Assembly (NCBI GenBank): GCA_937950315.1
Contig: CALFDU010000011.1
Location: 1 to 47,117 of the forward strand
DNA length: 47,117 bases
Reading direction: 5' to 3'
Source of the DNA: an uncultured Saprospiraceae bacterium
GTDB taxonomy: Bacteria > Bacteroidota > Bacteroidia > Chitinophagales > Saprospiraceae
Shown: piece after piece, positions 34,863-45,099 of the stretch
How the letters are laid out: every line of letters begins with the position of its first letter
Position numbering within the stretch: position 1 is the first letter of the stretch
Notes under the pieces: generated by a model
Told to the model about the DNA's origin: nothing
What the model saw: the letters and a program-made list of their open reading frames with translations, nothing else
Databases searched by the model: none
Position numbers and translations under genes: made by a program

Positions 34863-37800
34863 TTAATCATGTAACATGATCATTTTCTTTACTGCGGCTT
34901 CATTGCCGCTATCTATCTTGTAATACAGTACCGCATTGGTAGCGTCAATATCTTCTTCTTTTACTGTGACTTGGTGTGTTCCTCGCTCGTAATTTCCAGT
35001 ATGGAAATAAACCGACTTTCCTGTCATATCGAAAATGGTAAGGTTAGCTACACCAGCTTCTGGAATTGTAAATTCAATCATCGTTTCACCTGCCCATGGA
35101 TTAGGTTCATTCTGACCTAAACCAAATTCATAAGATTCTTCTATTTCGAATCCTAGTGCAACACCAATGGTTTCAATCGAGTCTCCTTGATAAGCTTCTG
35201 CTTTCACAGTTTCATCATCAATAGAAAGCAAATATTCTAATTTATTTGATTGATTCGCTTCTAAGTTAATAGTAAATAGAACCCCTTCTTCTAGTGAAAT
35301 AGATTGTGTGCTGTTCCAACTGAAAATCAGTTTTTCATTTGCATACGAATAATTTTCATTTCCTACATTCAACAAGCCTGACTCAATGGAGGTTAAATCC
35401 ATTCCTACTGTTTTCAGGGAGAATTGTAGACCATAAATTTCATCAAAATTATCTGATGTGATTTCAAGTTGAACGCTTTCACCTCTTTGTACAAATCTAT
35501 TGTCATAATTTAAAGTTAACTTATTGGAACTTCTAGATTCAGAGGTTTCATTCTGAAGGTTTGATACAACTGATCCATTCACATCCCCAATTTTCACTGC
35601 AACGAAATCTTGATTAGACACATCCTCTCCCAGATTTTCAATAACCAATTGTTCATTGAAAGGCCATGGGTTAGAAATATTTAGATCTTCTCTTGCATCA
35701 ATCAATCGCCAACTATCATTATCTGGATAAGTTTCATGCACTCCCAGAATTAGTTTTCTTATGACAATCAAATCAATCGCTGAAATATTTTGATCGTTTG
35801 AAGCATCGGCCGCTATTACTTTGTATGGGCTATCCAATGTGCTTAGTCCGAGAATATGTCTCTGTATTAAAACAACATCTAGTGTCGTTACTCCATTTCT
35901 CCAATCATCGTTTTTCTCTCCTGAAATAACATAGGCATTGTTCATTGGATTGTTCCCAAAAGCATAGGAACCATCTTCGGCGGTCATATTCTGAGCTGGA
36001 TAATTAGGTTGCTCGCTACTTAATTCAACCATTAAGTCCGACACCCCATCTCCTGTTTCTGTAAATATTTTTCCTGTTACATCTGCTCTCATTGAAGGTC
36101 CACATGCACCAAAATTATCAATCAGATTCAAATTCACAATAGCAAAGTCTGTGTTGAAGCAAGCATCCCAAACATATACTCTAAGATCATAAACTCCATT
36201 ATCCAATACAGTGGCAAGATCATCACAGTTGAAGATCATCGAACTACTACCTAAAGCATCGTTCCATCTTTCAGCTTCTCCATTTCCAAAATCTGTTTGA
36301 CTTGCTACACCATCTGCATCATACCAAGGATCTTCTTCTGTTGGATCAAGCAATTGAGCAGGAATAGTTGGACTAAAGGTATACCACAGTTGTGACCCAT
36401 CAGAACAATTATCAAAACTACCAATGTTAAAATCACTAGCCCACAATTCTACACCACCATTTGACATAACTGCAGAACTCGCATCAATCATATATGGTGT
36501 TGGTGCCTTTGAGTCTCTAATTTCTAAGTTCTTGGTTACTCTTGTTACATTTCCACATCCATCAAAAGCACTATATCTTACTCTGTGTTGGAAACCACAA
36601 TTGGCATCTATTCCATCTGGAATTCTTACTTGCACAACGTTTCCTTGATCAATTGAATCTATATACGAACTTGATGTTGGACCAATATAGAATGGATCTG
36701 AAGGAGGAAGTCCACTTGAGTATCTATACTCATATGTTCCAGTGCCACCTAAATCAATTTCTACATCCCATTTAATCCAATCACTAGCACAAGCACCTTC
36801 ATCGGTTGCTTTTGCAGTTATGTATGCTCCTTCGGTTACACACTCTGCATTGGTTCCAACTACTTGGTGGTCTGCCAAAACAACAGGTTTATCTTCATCC
36901 AATAAACTGACGATCTGTGTTCTCTGATAAAGTCCAGGTACAAATCCATCATCTTCTGGATCAAACACATCATTAAGATCAGAATCTGCAACATCATAAT
37001 CACACCAACTAATAACCGTCCAGTGCTTTAAAAATTTGTAGCAGCTTCCTTCTTCAAAAAGGAAAGTATCAACTTCTAGTGAAACTCCTGCTAGTTCACA
37101 TGGACTTTCAACAAATGAAGGTCTGCTGGTATCCTCAGCCAAGCAATTGATGACTGTATCTTGAGGCCAAGTAATATCTATTTCATATGATTCATCAGGT
37201 CTTACGATGATCCATTGAGTACACTGCCCCCCATCGCAATTCCAAGTTCTTCTAATTGCCCCCTCTCTACAAGTCGGATTGTACGCCTGAATTTCTTCAC
37301 CCACAAATGGCGGGAAATTCATATTCTTCTTGACATAATTATCGCTGAATTGATCACATACGCTCTCGTCACAAGAAGTAAATACAAGAGGTCTACCCAC
37401 TACAGAGAAATCATTAAAATCTTCATGGCATTCTATTTCTACATTCGCTGGACAAACTACTGTTGGCAAAAGTTTATCTTCTACTCTCACAGAAGTCCAT
37501 ACTTCGTTATAGTTGTCACCAAAGGTTCCAAAAATTCCATTCATATCACCATCATCCCATACTCTCAATATGACATCATATATTCCAAAGTAAGTGCCTT
37601 CGTCATCTTGTTGGAGCAATACATCTTCACAACAGAAAATAACAAATTCACCATCATCGTCATCTATAGGACTATCATCAGGATGTCCGTCATTGTTAAA
37701 TGTAGCATTCCCTTCGTGACACCACACATTTCCATCAGCTCTTCTTATTTCTAGTTTGACAGGACCACAAGCATCAAAACTGAAGTTGTCTACATCTTTA

Positions 37801-39827
37801 GCATGTAGTTTGGCTACCCCATCAGCTCCTAGAACTGTGGTCAGATTCAATACTATATTTTCGTTGGCAATCGCAATAGGCGCTGCTCTATCAATTACAT
37901 TAATCACTACTGGATACAAAGAGGTATTTCCACAGCAATCGCTTGCTTCATACCAAGCTTGGTAAGTTCCTTTTTCGAGACCAATAATTGTATTGTCAAT
38001 TTGATTGAATCCCGGAGGAGGAATGATAGTCCATTGCACATCTTTATCACAAACGTCTGATAAATGTTCTGGTTCTTCCATAACAACATTAGCGGCACAT
38101 TCCCAAGGATCAACACTGACCGTAATATCGGGCGTACTTATGAAAGGAGGCTCCTTATCTTTACTAGAAATATTTTGAACGAAAGTTGTTGACTCACCTG
38201 CACACCAATCTAATAACTCCCAAGTTCTCGCAATAATTTGTCCTCCGTTACATCCTTCTCCACAAGCATATGCCATTTGATCACTAAAAACTGCGTAGAA
38301 GTTACAAATGTTATTAATGACAGGCTTAGCATGATATCCGTTATAACCTTGAACAACAACATATGGATAAGCATAAGGAATTCCTTCCTGATGTTCAACA
38401 ATATTTGGAGTTTCAGCATAATCATCATTGGCAAGACCTACAGGCCTTCCTGGAGTTTCAAAATCATAGTATTCTGCAATAGAAGCAGGTGATAGATCTG
38501 AACCACAAGGCATCTGTACTACCCTTTCAGGTGTATAATAAGCGTATGCACCATCATGCGAAGTAGCATGAAAAATATCAGGTGAATTATCCCATGCTCC
38601 ATTCATCGTTTCTCCTCCTGATGCAAAATCAATAGGCTTAAACAAAAATCTTTGGACACATTGAATTTCGTGAGAAATTCCATCGTAGTCTATGTAATTA
38701 TAAGTTATAGTTCGTAAAACTGTCTTAGTAGAACAATCATCTCCCTCAGGTAGCAATTGTAATGCTACTGTCGGTTCATCAAATTCAAAGCAGTTATCAA
38801 CAGGCGCAGAAGTTAGAATTGAAGGAAGTAATTCATTGTTTCCGCCTTCTTCTTCTAATATCTCTAAATCCCAATAATCATAGCAATAGAAAACACAATT
38901 AGGGTTTTCTACAAGATTACCATTACCATCACTCATGTAAGGCGTTTCGCATTCACAATTCAAATCTGAAGGTGGAATCTTATCTTCAATACAAAGATTA
39001 CCCCAGCAGCTATTGCCAGTGCATCCATCGAGAACTTCATATACAATACATTCCCCTGCATAATCTCCAACGTCGTCAAGATCGATCACATTATTATTCA
39101 GATCTTTTAATTGGAACGAATAGAAATCAGGATCTAGGTTTTCTCCAATAAAAAGCTGTACCGTAAGATTTCCAAGTAAACAATTAAAATCGAGACTTAC
39201 ATTTAGATCGCCTTTACAGGATAATGTTTGATCGGTATATACCTTTGCAATGATTGTTGAAGAATCAAAACATCCATTATCGTCTGTATAGGTATAGGTA
39301 ATAGGAGTATCGCCATCAACCAGTGATGGATCAAAAATTCCATCAGTTATGCCTAAACCTGAGAATGTTCCACCAACTGGAGTTGCAACAAGTTGTACAG
39401 GATTACTATCCGCGCACAAAACTTCTACTGGCTCAATCTCTACTGAGGGTGTTGGGTAAACAATCAACTCCGCATCAGTGCTTGCGATGCACATGTCGGC
39501 ATCTACAACTGTTACTGAGTACATACCACCTTGATCAATTGAGGCATCGTCGAATACGATACTCGATTCATCTGACAAAAACCCATCAGGTCCACTCCAC
39601 ATGTATTCAAATGGAGCTATTCCTTCCATTAATATTGGAGTTAATGTCACTGTACCACTTTCACATGTCTCTGCCGATTCCATTGTTACCCCAGAAAGGC
39701 ATTGGCCATTGGCATTAAATGACACAATCAAAAACGCGCATAGCGAGATGAAGTGCAGAACAGATTTTCTCTTATTCTTATTGGGATACAGACAAAATCT
39801 CCCAATAATAGGATTATCACTGATCAT
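34863..39827 (-). CDS. Giant T9SS cargo protein 1 with HYR/Ig-like, dockerin-like and cohesin-like modules
   Basis: I prefer the ATG at 39827 (MISDNPIIGRFCLYPNKN), giving 1654 residues with a long basic n-region before the hydrophobic signal core (ISLCAFLIVSFNANG); a GTG at 39893 would add 22 residues. The N-terminal part (about nt 39230-39710) has two Ig/SprB-like modules absent from its neighbour (for example ITYTYTDDNGC). Next comes a large region with paired cysteines (DCCGN, FCCEDVL, NCECE) and Asp/Asn-rich loops like HYR and Ig modules of surface adhesins. From nt ~36060 follow a carboxypeptidase-regulatory-like module, dockerin-like repeats (~35915-35730, DASNDQNISAIDLIVIRKL), a cohesin-like module (~35530-35200) and the T9SS sorting domain (~35110-34866, QNEPNPWAGETMIEF). 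It is probably cell-surface attached and calcium-binding. Confidence 0.85.
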   Translation of the reverse strand: MISDNPIIGRFCLYPNKNKRKSVLHFISLCAFLIVSFNANGQCLSGVTMESAETCESGTVTLTPILMEGIAPFEYMWSGPDGFLSDESSIVFDDASIDQGGMYSVTVVDADMCIASTDAELIVYPTPSVEIEPVEVLCADSNPVQLVATPVGGTFSGLGITDGIFDPSLVDGDTPITYTYTDDNGCFDSSTIIAKVYTDQTLSCKGDLNVSLDFNCLLGNLTVQLFIGENLDPDFYSFQLKDLNNNVIDLDDVGDYAGECIVYEVLDGCTGNSCWGNLCIEDKIPPSDLNCECETPYMSDGNGNLVENPNCVFYCYDYWDLEILEEEGGNNELLPSILTSAPVDNCFEFDEPTVALQLLPEGDDCSTKTVLRTITYNYIDYDGISHEIQCVQRFLFKPIDFASGGETMNGAWDNSPDIFHATSHDGAYAYYTPERVVQMPCGSDLSPASIAEYYDFETPGRPVGLANDDYAETPNIVEHQEGIPYAYPYVVVQGYNGYHAKPVINNICNFYAVFSDQMAYACGEGCNGGQIIARTWELLDWCAGESTTFVQNISSKDKEPPFISTPDITVSVDPWECAANVVMEEPEHLSDVCDKDVQWTIIPPPGFNQIDNTIIGLEKGTYQAWYEASDCCGNTSLYPVVINVIDRAAPIAIANENIVLNLTTVLGADGVAKLHAKDVDNFSFDACGPVKLEIRRADGNVWCHEGNATFNNDGHPDDSPIDDDDGEFVIFCCEDVLLQQDDEGTYFGIYDVILRVWDDGDMNGIFGTFGDNYNEVWTSVRVEDKLLPTVVCPANVEIECHEDFNDFSVVGRPLVFTSCDESVCDQFSDNYVKKNMNFPPFVGEEIQAYNPTCREGAIRRTWNCDGGQCTQWIIVRPDESYEIDITWPQDTVINCLAEDTSRPSFVESPCELAGVSLEVDTFLFEEGSCYKFLKHWTVISWCDYDVADSDLNDVFDPEDDGFVPGLYQRTQIVSLLDEDKPVVLADHQVVGTNAECVTEGAYITAKATDEGACASDWIKWDVEIDLGGTGTYEYRYSSGLPPSDPFYIGPTSSSYIDSIDQGNVVQVRIPDGIDANCGFQHRVRYSAFDGCGNVTRVTKNLEIRDSKAPTPYMIDASSAVMSNGGVELWASDFNIGSFDNCSDGSQLWYTFSPTIPAQLLDPTEEDPWYDADGVASQTDFGNGEAERWNDALGSSSMIFNCDDLATVLDNGVYDLRVYVWDACFNTDFAIVNLNLIDNFGACGPSMRADVTGKIFTETGDGVSDLMVELSSEQPNYPAQNMTAEDGSYAFGNNPMNNAYVISGEKNDDWRNGVTTLDVVLIQRHILGLSTLDSPYKVIAADASNDQNISAIDLIVIRKLILGVHETYPDNDSWRLIDAREDLNISNPWPFNEQLVIENLGEDVSNQDFVAVKIGDVNGSVVSNLQNETSESRSSNKLTLNYDNRFVQRGESVQLEITSDNFDEIYGLQFSLKTVGMDLTSIESGLLNVGNENYSYANEKLIFSWNSTQSISLEEGVLFTINLEANQSNKLEYLLSIDDETVKAEAYQGDSIETIGVALGFEIEESYEFGLGQNEPNPWAGETMIEFTIPEAGVANLTIFDMTGKSVYFHTGNYERGTHQVTVKEEDIDATNAVLYYKIDSGNEAAVKKMIMLHD

Positions 39828-40008
39828 AGTGATTAAAGTTTTGGTTATTAAATCATGTAATATTTTCAATACACGCTGAATGCTCAGATTCACCGCCGGG
39901 GAGACGGGTTTTAGACTGTGTGTATAAAAGCAAATATGAGTTACTTCTTAAATATCGAATGTAAATCTATGCATTGCTGAAGAGAAATAAAACTTTCCAA
40001 AAAAGGCA

Positions 40009-40026
40009 TAGTACCTATAAGTACTA
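40009..40026. repeat. Inverted repeat in the upstream region of giant gene 1
   Basis: TAGTAC (40009-40014) and GTACTA (40021-40026) form a perfect 6-bp inverted repeat around the spacer CTATAA, about 180 bp upstream of the ATG at 39827. It may be an operator or chance. The rest of 39828-40173 holds no convincing ORF; a CATATTTG (minus strand) near 39932-39940 is one base off the -7 consensus. Confidence 0.3.
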
Positions 40027-40173
40027 ATGATTCAAAATAGAAAATATCATATAAAAGAAAACCTATGTATCAAAGACTAGAGCGAGAAGAACTTAAACAT
40101 TAGAATAAAAACTAATAGTAAATACATTAGTTAAAAAGCTATTGCAAAAATTAGCCGAAAATTTATTTACAAG

Positions 40174-40207
40174 AAAGCCCTCCATTCATGTGTGAATGGA
40201 GGGCTTT
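40174..40207 (-). terminator. Strong 15-bp perfect hairpin downstream of giant gene 2
   Basis: AAAGCCCTCCATTCA (40174-40188) and its exact reverse complement TGAATGGAGGGCTTT (40193-40207) enclose the loop TGTG. In the minus direction a T-rich tail (TTTCTTGTAAATAAATTTT) follows, which suits termination of the gene ending at 40300. It lies 93 bp beyond that stop codon. Confidence 0.75.
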
Positions 40208-40222
40208 GAGAATTTGGGTTTT

Positions 40223-40273
40223 TAAATCTCTATCTCACTAGAGATTTACTGATCTGTGTGTCTAATCACAGAT
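40223..40273. repeat. Two further hairpins between giant gene 2 and its terminator
   Basis: TAAATCTCTA (40223-40232)/TAGAGATTTA (40239-40248) is a perfect 10-bp repeat with a 6-nt loop, and ATCTGTG (40252-40258)/CACAGAT (40267-40273) a perfect 7-bp repeat with an 8-nt loop. With the terminator at 40174-40207 they make three hairpins in a row in the 3' region of the mRNA, within 130 bases of the stop codon. They may protect the long mRNA from exonucleases. Confidence 0.55.
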
Positions 40274-40299
40274 TGAAATCAATAATTACCAAAATACGA

Positions 40300-43200
40300 T
40301 CATTCAAGAATGATCATCTTCTTTGTAGCAGTAAAGTCACCACTATCTATCTTATAGTATAGAACATTCGCTGTTCCTACTAGGTCTCTTTGATCTAAAG
40401 TAATAGTATGATTACCAGCTTGGTAGTTATCAGTCATGCTGTATACTACTTTACCAGTTAAGTCAAATACTGTAAATGTTGCTGCACCTGCATTTGCAAG
40501 GCTAAATCCAACATTCGTTTGACCTTTAAATGGATTTGGTTCGTTTTGACCCAATGCATTCTCAACTTGAGAAGCATTTCCATTTAATTCAATATTCAAT
40601 GTTTCAAGATCTGCTCCAACATAAGCTTCTGCTCTAACAAGTCTATCTGAAATAGCAGCGTTTGCTAAAGTTTCAACTGTAATTGTGAATAGTGCTTCAT
40701 TTTGTGATGTTGTTATAGCAGTTGCACTGTTCCAACTCATAGCTAAAGCTCCATTTACGACAGATATGTTAGAATCGTCAATTGTCAATCCATTTCCTTC
40801 TATACTAATCACCTCTGAAATTCCTTCAAGTGTGAATTGGAATCCGTATACTTCATTGAAGTTTTCTGCAGAAATAGTGTACACTTGGTTGTTCCCAGCT
40901 TTAGTTTCATCTAAGTTCAATTTCAAAGCATTGTTGCTTCTTACATCTGTAGACTCTCCTAACAAGCTAGCTACTGCAGAACCGTTAACATCACCAATTT
41001 TTATGGCAGTGAAATCTTGGTTCAACATATCAGATTCTAAATCTGAAACCATTGATCCATCATCCATTGATGAATTCAATAATGTCCAACTATTGTTATT
41101 TGGCAATTCAGCAAAAAGTCCTAGAATTAATTTTCTCAATTGAATTAAATCTACTGCTGAAATATTGTCATCGTTGCTTGCATCTGCTGCAATCATTTTG
41201 AATTCTGAGTCTAATTCATTTAGACCTAAAATATGCTGTTGAATAAGAACAAGGTCAAGTGTAGTAACACCATTTAACCAATCGTCATTCTTAGCACCAG
41301 AAATCATGTAATCATTGTACATTGGGTTGAAAGCAAATAAGTACTCACCATTATTTCCAGTAACCGTTGATGTTGGGTATCCTGCTTGATCAGATGTCGC
41401 TGACATAGTTACACCTGGAATACCTTGTCCATCTTCTGAAGCTACTCTACCACCAATATTGGCAAATGCATCTCCACCGTTGTCTACCAATTTCAGGCTA
41501 ACAATGGCTAGATCAAAGTTTCCACAAATATCCCATACATATACTGGAACTGGTAATAGACCACCTTTCTCTTCTTGAGTAACTAGGTCATCTTGGTTAA
41601 ACACCATTGAACTAGAACCGATCGCTCCATTCCATTGTTCAGCATTTCCATTGTTGTAGTCACTCTGACTTGCAACACCATCATCATCATACCAAGGATC
41701 TTCTTCCGTAGGGTCTAACAATTGAGGAGGTACGTTGCTAGAGAACGTGTAGTATAAGAAATCTTCTGGACTACAATTATCGAAACTTCCGATATTGAAA
41801 TCGCTTGCCCACAATTCTACACTACCATCTTCCATCAATGCTGAACCTAAGTTAATCATGTAAGGAGTTGGTTTCTTTTTATCTTCTATTGTGAAGAAAC
41901 TAGTACCAGATGTTTCATTTCCACAACCATCAAGCACAGTCCATCTTACTCTGTGAGAAGAGCTACATCCATTTGGTAAACCATTTGGAAGTTCAATGTG
42001 TACACTCTCTCCAACTGACTCAAGATCAATTTTGAAAGATTCACCAGGGAAGAAATTAAATCCTTCTCCGATTTCGATTACGAATTCAGTTGGTGAAAGA
42101 ATTTCAAAATTAACTGATGAATTTGAACTTGTACCACCAGATATATTGTGTCCTTCTGGGAATTCAAAATAGTATCTATCAACTGTACCTTCTTCTAATA
42201 CTCTGAATAGAGGTCCATACAATGGATCGTCAGCAAGAGCAACAAGATCGAATGTTATACAGTTTGGATCTAAATCTATATCATAAAGGCCATTTAGGTA
42301 GCCAATGTATTCAACTTTATCTCTGATTATTGCAGCTTGAGCAAATGTATTTGCAGGTACTCCAAATAATTCCTCTACTGGAATTTCTTCACCATTGGTA
42401 GCAGCATCAGATTGAATTGTATTGTTAAGAACAACAGTTTCATCATATGCGATAGGCACTGCTGCTGATCCACCAGTTGGTGCTACGTAGAAGTCATCAT
42501 CAGGAGCTAGGAATGAACTAAATGTGTAATCAATTTCCCAATCTGAATTCATATCTACTTCTACATTCCATTTCAACCAATCACTAGCGCATGCACCATT
42601 ATCAGCTGCTGCAGCCCAAATAGCTATGTTGTCTCCAACACAGTCGGCATTTACAGCGAAACAAGTATCAGATACTGCAAGAACTGGTCTTTCTGTATCA
42701 ATCAACTTAATCGTTTGAGTATGTGTATATAATCCAGGGATGAAGTTATCGTCTTCAGGATCTGTCTGGTCGTTAAGATCAGTATCATCAGCATCGTAAT
42801 CACACCAGTTGATAACAGACCAATGGTTTAAAATTGTGAAACAAGCACCATCCTCAAAGTAGAAAGTATCACTTTCTAAGCTAGTTCCTGTTAATTCACA
42901 CAATCTTTCAACTACTTCTGGTTCGTTTCCAGTAGGTTCAATACAATCAACTGTTTCGTCCTCAGGCCAGATAATTTCTAAGTCTCCATCTTCCGTATCT
43001 CTCATAATAATCCACTGTGTACAAGTCTTACCGCCACAATTCCAAGTTCTTTGAATAGCACCTCTTCTACAAGAAGGGTTGTAAGCAAGGATCTCTTCAC
43101 CTACGAATGGAGGCTGATTTGCGCTTTTAGTTCTAAAGTTATCACTTGGATCTGTATCACAAGGAACATCGTTACAAGCTTGAGTTGCAAATGGTCTACC

Positions 43201-45099
43201 TGTAAGATCATAATCTAGGAAATCTTCATGGCATGAAAGCTCAATGTGCGGAGGACAAACTACGATTGGATCTAATTTATCTTCAACTCTTACTGAAGTC
43301 CATGATTCGTTGTAATTGTCACCAGCTGATCCAAATACACCATCGTTATCTGCATCATCCCATACTCTAAGAACTACATCATGAAATCCAAATGAATGTC
43401 CATCATCATCTATTTCAAGAGCATCCTCACAACAGAATAAAACAAATTCTCCGTTGTCTGTATCATCTACAGAATCATATGGATGTCCATCATTATTGAA
43501 AGTAGAGTTGCTTCCTGGATTACACCAGTCATTGGTTCCTGCTCTTCTTATTTCAAAATGAACGTCTGTACAACCATCATGACTAAAGTTATCTACATCT
43601 GCTGCAAATAGTTTAGCAATACCATCACCAAATTGAGTATTGGTAAGAGTTACTACTAAATTTTCTTTAGTAATTACTGTTGGTGCTGTATTATCAACAA
43701 CCGTTACGAAGAATGTAAAGTTAGATACGTTTCCACAACAATCATAAGCATTATATGTAATCGGAGTTACTCCTAAAGGAAGTGTCGCAACACCATCCGA
43801 ATTAGGTATACCAACTGGTACTGAGTAATCCCAAAATGCTTCTTTATCACAATCATCAAATAAGTGCTCAGGAGCAGGAACAGTATATTCTGCTTCACAT
43901 GCCCAAGGATCTACGCTTACTTCATAGTTTGGTCCATTGACTTCAGGTCCGTTAACATCAACGGTCTTTATTACTTGTACGTATGTAATTGTCACGGCAT
44001 TACACCAATCCAAAATACTCCAAGTACGAGCAGTTTTACTATTTCCAAAGCATTCTGAAGCACACGCTTCTGTTACTTGATCTTCATATACAGCATAAAT
44101 GTTACAAATATTATTGTCTATTGGTTTTGGATGGAATCTTCCCGCCCAACCAGCAGTTACTACATATGGGTAAGCATATGGAATTCCTTCGTTGTGCTCA
44201 ATGATCGTTGGAGTCTGAACATGATCGTCTCTATCTACTCCAGCTGGTCTTCCCGGTGTGTCAATATCAAATATTGCTGCAATATCAGCAGGACTTGTTC
44301 CAGAACCACATGGTAATTCTACCGTGTGTTCAGGAGTATAAAAGTCAAACAATGGTCTATCTGCAGTATTTGCAACAAAGATGTCAGGATATGCATCCCA
44401 AGCTCCATTAACAGTTTCACCTACTGAAGCAGTAGAAAGACCTTGAAAAAGGAATTCCTGCGAACAAGAAACGTTTTGCACATTTCCGTTAAAGTCAGTA
44501 AAAGTATATAGAATGTTTCTTGTAACTATTTCATCACCACAATTTGGACCTGGTGTAAATACCAATTGTACATCTGAAGGAGAAATATCTCCACAGTTGT
44601 CAGTTGCATTAGGAAAATCAGGCAAAACTTCATTGTTTCTGCCAGGAGCTTCCAATTCTAATAAATCCCATACTTCAAAACAATTGAAAGTACAGTTTGG
44701 ATCAGGAGTGCCATCTGGTAAGAAAGCACTTTCGCAATCGCATTCAACAGATGGTAGGATCTTGTCTTCCAGACAGACAGTTCCCCAGCATGAGTTGCCG
44801 TTTGCGTTTAAAATAACATTGTAAGTTAGACATTGGCCAACATATGTACCTATGTAATTAGGATCATTTTCGTTGACAAGTTCAACAGGTATGTCGTTGA
44901 TTCCAAGGATTTCTAGTGTGTATAATGTCTCATCGACATCATCACCTTCTAGAAATGCATCAATAGAAAGGTCGAGGATACCACAATTTTCATCAAGACT
45001 TATATTTACTTGGTCGTTACAACTTAAATTTTGAGCTGAGAGACTAGTATAGCAACATAAAAGAACAAGTGAAAAAAGTGTAAGTACACTTCTTTTCAT
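40300..45099 (-). CDS. Giant T9SS cargo protein 2 with HYR/Ig-like, dockerin-like and cohesin-like modules
   Basis: A 1599-residue protein with a clear signal peptide (MKRSVLTLFSLVLLCCYTSL, mature part from about residue 23). It parallels giant protein 1 over most of its length (shared blocks EGIPYAYPYVV, FVGEEI, RGAIQRTWNC, DPTEEDPWYD, FDNCS) but lacks the two N-terminal Ig/SprB modules and has about 145 extra residues at nt ~41990-42430 (with SNSSVNFEILSPTEFV). The C-terminal order is the same: carboxypeptidase-regulatory-like module (nt ~41455-41310), dockerin-like repeats (~41290-41090, AADASNDDNISAVDLIQLRK), IGDVNGS, cohesin-like module (~40935-40625) and T9SS sorting domain (~40560-40303, QNEPNPFKGQTNVGF). 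It is separated from its neighbours by its own 336-bp upstream region and three hairpins. Predicted surface-attached protein, possibly an adhesin or structural layer component; no enzymatic motif seen. Confidence 0.85.
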   Translation of the reverse strand: MKRSVLTLFSLVLLCCYTSLSAQNLSCNDQVNISLDENCGILDLSIDAFLEGDDVDETLYTLEILGINDIPVELVNENDPNYIGTYVGQCLTYNVILNANGNSCWGTVCLEDKILPSVECDCESAFLPDGTPDPNCTFNCFEVWDLLELEAPGRNNEVLPDFPNATDNCGDISPSDVQLVFTPGPNCGDEIVTRNILYTFTDFNGNVQNVSCSQEFLFQGLSTASVGETVNGAWDAYPDIFVANTADRPLFDFYTPEHTVELPCGSGTSPADIAAIFDIDTPGRPAGVDRDDHVQTPTIIEHNEGIPYAYPYVVTAGWAGRFHPKPIDNNICNIYAVYEDQVTEACASECFGNSKTARTWSILDWCNAVTITYVQVIKTVDVNGPEVNGPNYEVSVDPWACEAEYTVPAPEHLFDDCDKEAFWDYSVPVGIPNSDGVATLPLGVTPITYNAYDCCGNVSNFTFFVTVVDNTAPTVITKENLVVTLTNTQFGDGIAKLFAADVDNFSHDGCTDVHFEIRRAGTNDWCNPGSNSTFNNDGHPYDSVDDTDNGEFVLFCCEDALEIDDDGHSFGFHDVVLRVWDDADNDGVFGSAGDNYNESWTSVRVEDKLDPIVVCPPHIELSCHEDFLDYDLTGRPFATQACNDVPCDTDPSDNFRTKSANQPPFVGEEILAYNPSCRRGAIQRTWNCGGKTCTQWIIMRDTEDGDLEIIWPEDETVDCIEPTGNEPEVVERLCELTGTSLESDTFYFEDGACFTILNHWSVINWCDYDADDTDLNDQTDPEDDNFIPGLYTHTQTIKLIDTERPVLAVSDTCFAVNADCVGDNIAIWAAAADNGACASDWLKWNVEVDMNSDWEIDYTFSSFLAPDDDFYVAPTGGSAAVPIAYDETVVLNNTIQSDAATNGEEIPVEELFGVPANTFAQAAIIRDKVEYIGYLNGLYDIDLDPNCITFDLVALADDPLYGPLFRVLEEGTVDRYYFEFPEGHNISGGTSSNSSVNFEILSPTEFVIEIGEGFNFFPGESFKIDLESVGESVHIELPNGLPNGCSSSHRVRWTVLDGCGNETSGTSFFTIEDKKKPTPYMINLGSALMEDGSVELWASDFNIGSFDNCSPEDFLYYTFSSNVPPQLLDPTEEDPWYDDDGVASQSDYNNGNAEQWNGAIGSSSMVFNQDDLVTQEEKGGLLPVPVYVWDICGNFDLAIVSLKLVDNGGDAFANIGGRVASEDGQGIPGVTMSATSDQAGYPTSTVTGNNGEYLFAFNPMYNDYMISGAKNDDWLNGVTTLDLVLIQQHILGLNELDSEFKMIAADASNDDNISAVDLIQLRKLILGLFAELPNNNSWTLLNSSMDDGSMVSDLESDMLNQDFTAIKIGDVNGSAVASLLGESTDVRSNNALKLNLDETKAGNNQVYTISAENFNEVYGFQFTLEGISEVISIEGNGLTIDDSNISVVNGALAMSWNSATAITTSQNEALFTITVETLANAAISDRLVRAEAYVGADLETLNIELNGNASQVENALGQNEPNPFKGQTNVGFSLANAGAATFTVFDLTGKVVYSMTDNYQAGNHTITLDQRDLVGTANVLYYKIDSGDFTATKKMIILE

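Noticed and set aside
37215-37754. 179-residue plus-strand ORF inside giant gene 1
   Set aside because: It is antisense to a long coding frame with clear motifs, has no recognisable domain, and similar antisense frames appear all along the giant genes as a result of their base composition.
39828-39893. GTG start at 39893 for giant gene 1
   Set aside because: It adds 22 residues before an already long basic n-region and would push the signal core further from the start; the ATG at 39827 fits better.
40174-40207. 15-bp perfect inverted repeat as a transposon end or IS remnant
   Set aside because: There is no transposase, no second copy and no target duplication; its position behind a gene with T-rich flanks fits a terminator.
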